From a bacterium Ga0077546 (GTDB taxonomy: Bacteria > Cyanobacteriota > Vampirovibrionia > Obscuribacterales > Obscuribacteraceae), in NCBI GenBank assembly GCA_001464165.1, contig LNEX01000515.1, forward strand, positions 1 to 22,390: a DNA stretch of 22,390 bases, given 5' to 3'. Shown here piece after piece: positions 16,637-22,390 of this stretch (position 1 is the first letter of the stretch; each line of letters begins with the position of its first letter). The position numbers were made by a program, and so were the translations under genes. Below the pieces are notes generated by a model. It worked only from the letters and a program-made list of their open reading frames with translations. It was not told where the DNA came from and searched no databases.

Positions 16637-17104
16637 CTAGGCGATGACTTGCCTTCTTCTCTTTATTATTCTTTGTGTGACTAAGGGCTCAACTTGCCCG
16701 GGCTGCGTTGGCTTTAGCTCGTTGATTAGACTTGGATGTTTATCCAGAAGTTTGAACAATTGCACTAACGCTATTGGTGGCCTTGTTTTTCCATTCTCGT
16801 ATCGGGAAAAAGCGTTGGGGCCGCCACCAAAAAGTTCGGCTGCTTCACGTTGATCCAGCTGCAGCTTTTTGCGCGTTTCACTTATGAACTCTGGTTTTAC
16901 TGAAGCTCTGTTTACTTGTTTTGCAAAAGCTAACATTGCTGCATTTAGATATTTAGACTCTTGTGCGTTATGAAGTGACTCATTGCAAACTGGGCAATAG
17001 TCACCGCTCACATCTTGAATTGTCGTTGTTTCGCCTTTGTAGGTATACGACACGTCGCGAGTGTCGCTTACCAATTCGGCTTTCCCGCACGATAGGCACT
17101 TCAT
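16637..17104 (-). CDS. mqsA: MqsA-family antitoxin / HTH transcriptional regulator (orphan)
   Basis: The protein aligns closely with E. coli MqsA along its whole length. The zinc ligands Cys3, Cys6 (MKCLSCGKAE), Cys37 and Cys40 (DYCPVCNES) fall at exactly the E. coli positions. The HTH carries LDQREAAELFGGGPNAFSRY, with Asn97 and Arg101 matching the DNA-contact residues of MqsA. It is 155 residues, against 131 in E. coli; the extra ~24 residues form a basic C-terminal tail. In canonical systems MqsA neutralises the MqsR mRNA interferase and represses the mqsRA operon. Here no intact mqsR exists upstream, only a 77-base remnant, so MqsA is an orphan. Its Shine-Dalgarno AAGGAG lies inside that remnant. 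It probably retains autoregulation through the palindrome at 17195-17207. Confidence 0.93.
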   Translation of the reverse strand: MKCLSCGKAELVSDTRDVSYTYKGETTTIQDVSGDYCPVCNESLHNAQESKYLNAAMLAFAKQVNRASVKPEFISETRKKLQLDQREAAELFGGGPNAFSRYENGKTRPPIALVQLFKLLDKHPSLINELKPTQPGQVEPLVTQRIIKRRRQVIA

Positions 17105-17106
17105 TG

Positions 17107-17183
17107 CTATAGCTCCTTGAATGACACTATGACAGCAACGAGAGCACGTCTGCTAGCGGATCGTGAGCGATTTTCTTCTCCGT
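17107..17183 (-). pseudogene. mqsR: Remnant of the mqsR toxin gene (first and last codons only)
   Basis: On the minus strand, just two bases before the mqsA ATG, a frame ends ALVAVIVSFKEL followed by a stop. This matches the MqsR C-terminus, which in E. coli ends LIVSFKEK. At the other end of the same stretch, ACG GAG AAG AAA ATC GCT CAC GAT reads TEKKIAHD. This resembles the MqsR start MEKRTPH with its ATG changed to ACG. The two ends are in different frames and only 77 bases remain of a gene of about 297, which points to an internal out-of-frame loss of about 220 bases. The kept 3' end contains the mqsA ribosome-binding site, which explains why it survived. No functional toxin can be made. 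Confidence 0.68.
17113..17118 (-). promoter_or_regulatory. Shine-Dalgarno of mqsA inside the mqsR remnant
   Basis: AAGGAG on the minus strand lies eight bases before the mqsA ATG and is formed by the Lys-Glu codons of the VSFKEL tail of the lost toxin. It is the only good ribosome-binding site for mqsA. Confidence 0.8.
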
Positions 17184-17194
17184 AAATTTAGACT

Positions 17195-17207
17195 AACCTA
17201 TTAGGTT
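17195..17207. promoter_or_regulatory. MqsA operator palindrome
   Basis: AACCT-ATT-AGGTT is a perfect 5-bp inverted repeat with a 3-base spacer. It matches the ACCT-N(2-4)-AGGT site known for E. coli MqsA and lies 11 bases upstream of the former mqsR start, where the operon promoter should be. A further half-site, TAGGTTGA at 17220-17227, is a direct repeat of 17202-17209 spaced 18 bases away. Confidence 0.82.
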
Positions 17208-17323
17208 GAATTTAGCAAGTAGGTTGACTGGCGGAAGCGTTGCTGCCACGTGCAGTTTCAATCGGTTAAGTCGAAATCAGCAATGCCAAATCTAGGTCTT
17301 GCAAACGAATTGATTGGATTCTA

Positions 17324-17362
17324 TGTAAAAAAAGAGGAGAGACCAATTGATCTCTCCTCTTT
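17324..17362 (-). terminator. Rho-independent terminator of sucCD
   Basis: A perfect 12-bp stem (AAAGAGGAGAGA, 17331-17342; TCTCTCCTCTTT, 17351-17362) encloses an 8-base loop. On the minus strand the stem is followed by seven T residues, the hallmark of an intrinsic terminator. It lies 18 bases beyond the sucD stop. The remaining 17208-17323 upstream of mqsA holds no gene that I can see. Confidence 0.93.
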
Positions 17363-17380
17363 CGATTTAGTTTCTAGAAC

Positions 17381-18262
17381 TTAAGCTTTAGCTGGTTGCT
17401 TGAGAGCATCTGCTACTTGCTTAGCTACTTCTGCTGGGGTCATAGCCACTCTTACGCCATTAGCTTTGAAAGCTTCTAGCTTAGATTCGGCTGTGCCTTT
17501 GCCACCAGAAATGATGGCGCCAGCGTGGCCCATGCGTTTTCCGGGAGGGGCAGTTTGTCCAGCAATGAAACCAATTACGGGCTTCTTGATTGACTTCTTG
17601 ATGAAGGCAGCGGCTTCTTCTTCAGCGTTACCGCCGATTTCGCCGATCATAACAATCACTTCAGTGGCTGGATCGTTTTCAAACAACGTTAGGCATTCTT
17701 GATAATCAAGACCTTTGATGGGGTCGCCACCGGTGCCTACACAAGTCGATTGACCAAGGCCGCTTTCAGTTAGAGCTAGAGCGATTTCATAGGTTAGAGT
17801 GCCGCTCTTGCTCACCATGCCTACTGGTCCTGATTTGAAAATCGAGCCAGGAAGAATGCCGATTAGTGATTGACCAGGGGTGATGATACCAGGGCAATTT
17901 GGACCAATTAGCTTGGCGCCTTTGGCTTTCACTTGAGCAACCAATTTGGCTGTATCTAGCGGTGGAATGCCTTCGGTAATAAGAACCAAGAGGCTAATTC
18001 CGGCATCAAGGGCTTCGCAACCGGCATCAAGAGCCAGGTAAGGTGGCACAAAGATTACTGAGCAAGTTGCTTCTGTAGCTTCTACTGCTTGTTTGACAGT
18101 GTCGAATACAGGGGCGCCGTGCATTTTCTCGCCGCCCTTACCAGGCGTTACGCCGCCAACAATGTTGGTGCCGTATTCGATCATGCGCTTGGTGTGGGCT
18201 GCGCCCATTTTGCCAGTTATGCCCTGGACGATTACTTTTGTATGTTTGTCGACAAGAATCAC
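17381..18262 (-). CDS. sucD: Succinyl-CoA synthetase (ADP/GDP-forming) alpha subunit
   Basis: The alpha subunit binds CoA and carries the phospho-histidine in the reversible conversion of succinyl-CoA to succinate with ATP or GTP formation. The CoA-binding Rossmann region begins [29 protein letters not shown] is conserved, and the phosphorylated His246 sits in the [12 protein letters not shown] loop. At 293 residues it is full length. The start is a GTG (GTG ATT CTT GTC), with AAGGAG eight bases upstream. It follows sucC after 14 bases and ends before a strong terminator, so sucCD is a two-gene operon. Confidence 0.97.
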   Translation of the reverse strand: MILVDKHTKVIVQGITGKMGAAHTKRMIEYGTNIVGGVTPGKGGEKMHGAPVFDTVKQAVEATEATCSVIFVPPYLALDAGCEALDAGISLLVLITEGIPPLDTAKLVAQVKAKGAKLIGPNCPGIITPGQSLIGILPGSIFKSGPVGMVSKSGTLTYEIALALTESGLGQSTCVGTGGDPIKGLDYQECLTLFENDPATEVIVMIGEIGGNAEEEAAAFIKKSIKKPVIGFIAGQTAPPGKRMGHAGAIISGGKGTAESKLEAFKANGVRVAMTPAEVAKQVADALKQPAKA

Positions 18263-18276
18263 TTTAGAATCTCCTT

Positions 18277-19422
18277 TTAGGCTTTGCCGGCGGCAACTGG
18301 TTTTTTGGAACTACCTGTTTTGGCGCGGCTAACCGCTTCCTTAACTGCTTCTTCCAAATCTGGATAAAGCTTGAGACCCGATTGAGCCAGCATTTTTTCG
18401 GCGATGTCTTGGTTGTTGCCACGCAGTCTCACGACCATGGCGCGCTCTGGATACTTTTTCATGAACTCCACGAGGGCACCGGCGACTTCGTCGCAGGCTG
18501 TGATGCCGCCCAAGATGTTGAGCAGAATGACATCAACATTGGGGTTGTCGTTAACGAGTTCTAGTGCTGCTAGTGTTTTCTTTTGGTCAGAGCCGCCGCC
18601 AGCATCTAAGAAGTTGCCAGGTTGGCCGCCAAAGGCTTTGACCATGTCCATGGTGGCCATGGTTAGTCCAGCGCCGTTGCAGAGGATGCCGATGTTGCCA
18701 TCTAATTCAACCAAGTTTAAACCGGTCATCTTGGCATTGCGCTCTCTTACTGAGAGGTCGCAGAGGTGAGCTTCTTCCCAGCCTCTGAATTGAGGTTGTC
18801 TATCAACAGCGTCGTCGTTGATGATGATTTTGCCATCGAGTGCAACTACATCGTCGCCTTCAGTAATCACGAGTGGGTTGATTTCAGCTAGGTCTAGGTC
18901 TTTGCTCTCAAATATTTTGTAGAGCTTGTTGGCAATGTCAGCTACTTTGTTGAGCACAGCACCCTTCAAGCCGAGCTTTTGGGCGAGGTTGCGGCCAACG
19001 AAAGGCTGATATGGGTGAGGTATTGGCTCTGTCAAAACGTTTGAAGAAGATTCGATTTCAATGCCGCCTTCAGCTGAGGCGATGAAAATTGGGCAGCCGC
19101 GGTCGCGGTCTAGAGTGACAGCGAGATAGAGCTCGCGGGCGATAGACATCTTGGGCTCAACCAATAGACTTTCTGTTTTTGAATCTTTGATTGAAAGCTT
19201 GAGCATGTCCTTGGCAAGTGCCATGCCGTCTTTCAAGTCTTTGGCAAATTTGATGCCGCCGGCTTTACCGCGGCCGCCTGCCAAGACCTGGCATTTTAGG
19301 GTTAGGGGATAACCGAAATGGATTTTGGCCAATTCTTCTGGCTTAGTGATGCGCTGAGAAGGCGGTACATTGATGCCCCCTTCGGCAAAAATTCGCTTGG
19401 CTTCATATTCGTAGAGATTCAA
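18277..19422 (-). CDS. sucC: Succinyl-CoA synthetase (ADP-forming) beta subunit
   Basis: The beta subunit holds the ATP-grasp nucleotide site and the succinate site of the citric-acid-cycle enzyme. The N-terminus [17 protein letters not shown] is the normal start of the family. [18 protein letters not shown] is the nucleotide-binding glycine-rich part, EINPLVIT carries metal ligands, and [18 protein letters not shown] with [13 protein letters not shown] mark the C-terminal ligase domain. The length of 381 residues compares with about 388 in E. coli. A Lys/Ala-rich tail ends the protein. The gene is first in the sucCD operon and divergent from pfkA, sharing an upstream region of 175 bases in which I see no clear -35/-10 pair. 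Confidence 0.97.
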   Translation of the reverse strand: MNLYEYEAKRIFAEGGINVPPSQRITKPEELAKIHFGYPLTLKCQVLAGGRGKAGGIKFAKDLKDGMALAKDMLKLSIKDSKTESLLVEPKMSIARELYLAVTLDRDRGCPIFIASAEGGIEIESSSNVLTEPIPHPYQPFVGRNLAQKLGLKGAVLNKVADIANKLYKIFESKDLDLAEINPLVITEGDDVVALDGKIIINDDAVDRQPQFRGWEEAHLCDLSVRERNAKMTGLNLVELDGNIGILCNGAGLTMATMDMVKAFGGQPGNFLDAGGGSDQKKTLAALELVNDNPNVDVILLNILGGITACDEVAGALVEFMKKYPERAMVVRLRGNNQDIAEKMLAQSGLKLYPDLEEAVKEAVSRAKTGSSKKPVAAGKA

Positions 19423-19597
19423 GATCGTGTCCTCTTATTGGCAGTCTATAAATGTAAGACACTGTGGCCGAAAACCCTTAGAACTTTATGATTCTTAAGC
19501 CTTCCGCCCGTCGATTTGGCCGCTCAGTATACTGGTGGCCCTTACAACTTAACTGATGGTTGCCTCTTGGCATGGAAAATTCAAAAGAGAAACGATT

Positions 19598-20644
19598 ATG
19601 CGTATTGGAATTTTGACTGGTGGCGGGGATTGCCCTGGATTGAACGCCGTGATTAGAGCGGTGGTGAGAACAAGCGTCAAAGAGTTTTCGTCAGAAGTGG
19701 TGGGCTTTTTAGAGGGTTGGCGTGGCCCAATTGAAAACATGGTGATGCCACTTACCATGCAGTCAACTGGTGGTTTGATTCACCGGGGTGGAACTATCCT
19801 TCGTACCTCCCGAACTAATCCTTTTAAGCTTGACCGTGGCCCTGAGCGCATTGCTGAAAACATAGTCAAAAATCGTTTAGACGCTCTCATTGCAGTCGGC
19901 GACATCGATACTTGCAGTGTGGCTAATCGCCTTCACAAGGAACACAATTTAAATGTTGTCTGTGTGCCTAAGACTATCGACAACGATATCAATGCTACTG
20001 ATTTCACTTTTGGTTTTGACACTGCAATTAACATCGTCACTGAAGCAATCGACCGTTTACACACCACAGCAGAGTCACATAACCGCGTGCTTGTCTGTGA
20101 AGTAATGGGGCGCAAAGCGGGTTGGATCGCTTGCTATGGTGGTATTGCTGGTGGTGCTGACTTCATCTTGGTGCCAGAGAAACCAATTAAGGCCCAAGAA
20201 GTAGTGCAAGCAATCAAGACTAGACACTCTCGCGGTCGTGACTATTCAATTGTTGTGGTGGCTGAAGGCGCTCGATTTGAATCACCAGATGCTGCCTCCG
20301 AACAGGCAAGTGAACATGCCGCCGAGCCTACCCATGACTCGCCCTCCGATAGTACTAGTATTGGTAATCAGCTGGCCCGACTTATAGAAGCTGAAACTGG
20401 TTTCGAAACTAGGGCGACAATTCTTGGGCATATCCAGAGAGGCGGCGCTCCAACTGCATTTGATCGAGTTTTGGCAACGCGCTTTGGTGTCAAAGCAACC
20501 CAGCTTGTGCACGACAAAAAGTTTGGTCGAATGGTGGCTCTGTCTGGTTCAAAATTGCATGATGTAGCAATCGAGGAAGCGACAGCAAGCTTAAAGACTC
20601 TCGATATGGAGCTCTATAGCGTGGCCGAAGTTTTCTTTGGATAG
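19598..20644 (+). CDS. pfkA: Phosphofructokinase (ATP- or PPi-dependent, mixed-substrate clade) with an altered active-site loop
   Basis: The enzyme phosphorylates fructose-6-phosphate in glycolysis. I choose ATG 19598 (MRIGILTGGGDCPGLNAVIR), the family start; an in-frame ATG at 19556 would add 14 atypical residues. The PKTIDND catalytic loop is at 124-130, with the Lys where E. coli PfkA has Gly124, typical of PPi or mixed-substrate (group III) enzymes. EVMGRKAGW and the ETRATILGHIQRGG motif are present. The Gly-Gly-Asp/Glu loop that normally holds GGDGS or GGEDT reads GDIDT at 101-105, so the conserved acidic residue is Ile and the second Gly is Asp. A Ser/Ala/Glu-rich insertion of about 25 residues precedes GNQLARLIEAETG. 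The phosphate donor cannot be assigned. The stop overlaps ribD by eight bases. Confidence 0.92.
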   Translation: MRIGILTGGGDCPGLNAVIRAVVRTSVKEFSSEVVGFLEGWRGPIENMVMPLTMQSTGGLIHRGGTILRTSRTNPFKLDRGPERIAENIVKNRLDALIAVGDIDTCSVANRLHKEHNLNVVCVPKTIDNDINATDFTFGFDTAINIVTEAIDRLHTTAESHNRVLVCEVMGRKAGWIACYGGIAGGADFILVPEKPIKAQEVVQAIKTRHSRGRDYSIVVVAEGARFESPDAASEQASEHAAEPTHDSPSDSTSIGNQLARLIEAETGFETRATILGHIQRGGAPTAFDRVLATRFGVKATQLVHDKKFGRMVALSGSKLHDVAIEEATASLKTLDMELYSVAEVFFG

Positions 20645-21791
20645 TTTCGATACTGCTGACCAGCACTTCATGCGCCGGGCTGTAGAACTGGCGCAAGAGG
20701 CGGAAGGATTTACTGCTCCAAACCCCATGGTTGGAGCGGTGGTGGTCAGCCCCGATGGTCGCATTGTAGGAGAAGGTTATCACCACGCTCCCGGTTTGCC
20801 CCATGCCGAAGTTGAGGCTCTCAATCAAGCTGGAGACCAGAGTGTTGGGGCGACGCTCTATGTCAATTTAGAGCCGTGCTGTCATTTCGGCCGCACGCCG
20901 CCGTGCTCGAAAAAAATCATTGAACATAAGCTTGCCCGAGTAGTAGTAGGTATCGCCGATCCCAATCCTAAAGTCGCTGGCGGCGGCTTGAAAGAGCTTA
21001 GTGAAGCTGGTATTGACCTGACAGTTGGTGTATTAGAAAGCGAGTGTGGTTACTTAAATCGTGGTTTTTTCAAAGCCATTAAAGAAAATCTGCCCTGGCT
21101 CTCTCTCAAGATGGCACTAACACTCGATGGTCGCATTGCCGATCGCACTGCTGCTAGTCGCTATGTTACTGGTGCCACAGCTAGAAAATTTGTCATGGCT
21201 TTGCGGGCTGCCTATGATGCTGTTTTGATTGGAGCCAATACTGCCAGACTCGATGACCCACAGTTAGATGTTCGGCTGGGAGATGATACGCAATCAAATA
21301 CTGTTCATGATTTAGTGCGCAACCCGGTTCGGGCAGTGCTTGACCCCAATTGCACAGTAAAGCCCGATGCTCGTATCTTTGCTGCTAAAGGAAAAACCAT
21401 AATTTTTTGCCGAGAGGAGCTACTGGTCAAACAGAGTGATTATCCCTCATCTTGCAGTCTTGTGCCTTTGCCTGAGTCGTCTGAGAGTGCTGGTAGGCTT
21501 GATACCAGGGTGGCCCTGCAATATTTGCTTGAGCAGGGCTGTCAGAAAGTATTATGCGAAGGCGGCGGTCAGTTGGCTGGCAGTCTCATTGAAGCTGGCT
21601 TAGTTGATGAACTCTACTGGTTCGTTGCTCCCAAAATGCTTGTAGATCAAGAGGCATTGCCAGTAGTGGCTTCGGCTAATACTAGATTGATGGCTGACAG
21701 TGTTGAGTGGCAAATTACTGGTGCTAATTTCCTTGGTGACGACCTTCTCATCAGTGCCTTGAATCCACGGCACAGTAGCTATACACTCTAG
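20637..21791 (+). CDS. ribD: Bifunctional riboflavin-biosynthesis deaminase/reductase
   Basis: RibD deaminates the pyrimidine product of GTP cyclohydrolase II and then reduces its ribose side chain. The deaminase domain (about 1-145) carries the zinc site HAEVEA at residue 56 and EPCCHFGRTPPC, with Cys81 and Cys90. Glu58 is the proton shuttle. APNPMVGAVVV is also standard. The reductase domain (about 150-384) starts LPWLSLKMALTLDGRIADR and includes LCEGGGQLAGSLIEAGLVDEL. The start is TTG 20637, overlapping the pfkA stop; the alternative ATG 20670 would cut into the first helix. No ribE/ribBA/ribH is adjacent in the window. The 3' end converges on the small unknown gene 32 bases away. Confidence 0.96.
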   Translation: MDSFDTADQHFMRRAVELAQEAEGFTAPNPMVGAVVVSPDGRIVGEGYHHAPGLPHAEVEALNQAGDQSVGATLYVNLEPCCHFGRTPPCSKKIIEHKLARVVVGIADPNPKVAGGGLKELSEAGIDLTVGVLESECGYLNRGFFKAIKENLPWLSLKMALTLDGRIADRTAASRYVTGATARKFVMALRAAYDAVLIGANTARLDDPQLDVRLGDDTQSNTVHDLVRNPVRAVLDPNCTVKPDARIFAAKGKTIIFCREELLVKQSDYPSSCSLVPLPESSESAGRLDTRVALQYLLEQGCQKVLCEGGGQLAGSLIEAGLVDELYWFVAPKMLVDQEALPVVASANTRLMADSVEWQITGANFLGDDLLISALNPRHSSYTL

Positions 21792-21823
21792 TGACAGCGT
21801 CATCTTCTCCTTCTTTTCTACGC

Positions 21824-22222
21824 TCACTTTCTCGTTCTCCAGGTTTCCCATGGCGGGTTAACTACTTGGAAAACCCCTTTGTCTCCACAGGTAAGATCCT
21901 TTCTAAGTGGGGCGTCCGAATCTGAGCAATTTCGCTCACTAACTTTCTTGAGAATTTGAAAATCAAATTTTTGTTCGGTGCCGAATTGAGTAGAAGAAAG
22001 AGTGACTCTATCTTTGTCCGTAATAATGTCCAAGTCAAGACCAATTCCAGGGAGATCGTTATTCTTGATCGATTTGAGGAGTCTTGCCCACTCAGGATTG
22101 CTCATTTGGGAAGCCTCATGCTGCAGAGCTCCAAAGGCACCTTTGCTATCACCGGCATCCAGTCTTCTACCAATTTGTTGTGCCATCGCATCTACACGAT
22201 CACCAAAATTTGTCTTGTCCAT
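21824..22222 (-). CDS. Small hypothetical protein
   Basis: I do not recognise this protein of about 132 residues. The start is ATG 22222 (MDKTNFGDRVDAMAQQIGRR), with GGGTGA about eight bases upstream. The N-terminal half is helical and amphipathic (DAMAQQIGRRLDAGD, EASQMSNPEWARLLKSI). A more beta-like central part follows (LDLDIITDKDRVTLSS), and the Cys-containing C-terminus ends in a basic TWRTRK tail. It has no signal peptide or membrane segment. The adjacent ~160 bases to the window edge contain no other gene that I can support. Confidence 0.6.
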   Translation of the reverse strand: MDKTNFGDRVDAMAQQIGRRLDAGDSKGAFGALQHEASQMSNPEWARLLKSIKNNDLPGIGLDLDIITDKDRVTLSSTQFGTEQKFDFQILKKVSERNCSDSDAPLRKDLTCGDKGVFQVVNPPWETWRTRK

Positions 22223-22327
22223 ATTCAATTCACCCGTAGTAAAGAAAACGCTTTTAAAACTGCATCTGATGGAAAGAAAGTTAACACTTGGTTTGTGACC
22301 AATCCATGTCCGGCGGCTTTGACTTTA

Positions 22328-22368
22328 TGGGCGGGAATACCTCAGTTTGAATGAGTCACTCCCGCCCA
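22328..22368. other. Interrupted inverted repeat with long GC-rich stem
   Basis: TGGGCGGGA (22328-22336) is the exact reverse complement of TCCCGCCCA (22360-22368). Inside, CTCA (22341-22344) pairs with TGAG (22352-22355), leaving a symmetric 4+4 internal loop and a 7-base apical loop. There is no T-run on either side. It may be a regulatory hairpin, an operator or part of a gene beyond the edge. Confidence 0.6.
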
Positions 22369-22390
22369 CAGCAGGGCCTAGTTGAACAGT

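Noticed and set aside
16584..16640. Terminator between the convergent hypothetical gene and mqsA
   Set aside because: Only a 5-bp GAGTG/CACTC stem was seen near 16570, with no T-run.
17208..17323. A small gene or ncRNA between the MqsA operator and the sucD terminator
   Set aside because: No open frame with a start and ribosome-binding site, and no convincing stem structure apart from the terminator itself.
21956..22354. Plus-strand open frames over the small gene at the right end
   Set aside because: They overlap the minus-strand gene with its plausible start and ribosome-binding site, and show no recognisable protein features.

Overview
The window looks like chromosomal DNA from a free-living, non-photosynthetic bacterium of roughly 50% GC. 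It carries ordinary housekeeping genes on both strands in short operons. The YvcK-family protein has two N-terminal membrane segments introduced by a W-x-x-PG-x-x-R-Y motif, which resembles the form I associate with Cyanobacteriota and relatives. A melainabacterial (Obscuribacterales-like) source is my best guess, from general impression only; nothing here proves the lineage. GTG and TTG starts are frequent.

Layout. Bases 1-4674 hold the 3' part of a very large gene: a proline-rich 19-residue tandem repeat, then a long helical region that I read as about seven divergent ~110-residue modules, then a short hydrophobic segment and an acidic C-terminus. A broken fabF (4662-5893, minus) overlaps it convergently. 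Next come a YgjP-type metallopeptidase (minus), cobU and a UbiA-type prenyltransferase (plus), and an exported protein of unknown function (minus). A plus-strand cluster follows: a broken def, an unknown CxxC protein, a stand-alone RapZ C-terminal domain, YvcK and a flavin-reductase-fold protein. Then come a patatin (minus), an FAD monooxygenase (plus), a conserved hypothetical (plus), and an orphan mqsA antitoxin with its operator and a scrap of mqsR (minus). The end holds sucCD with a strong terminator (minus), a phosphofructokinase overlapping ribD (plus), a small unknown protein (minus) and a terminal inverted repeat.

How the genes work together. SucCD and Pfk belong to central carbon metabolism. 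RapZ-C and YvcK are both linked in other bacteria to amino-sugar metabolites (GlcN6P and UDP-GlcNAc), and here they are directly adjacent, so they may form an envelope-precursor sensing pair. RibD (riboflavin), CobU (cobalamin) and the flavin-dependent proteins reflect cofactor metabolism.

Most notable points. First, a degraded mqsRA locus: the toxin has shrunk to 77 bases, while the antitoxin, its Shine-Dalgarno and a consensus MqsA palindrome survive. Second, two normally essential genes (fabF, def) appear to have lost internal, out-of-frame segments, and the def loss removes the metal-binding Cys motif. Third, the phosphofructokinase has a non-canonical GDIDT loop. Fourth, the giant modular helical protein. 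Whether the broken genes are real or assembly errors cannot be decided from the sequence alone.
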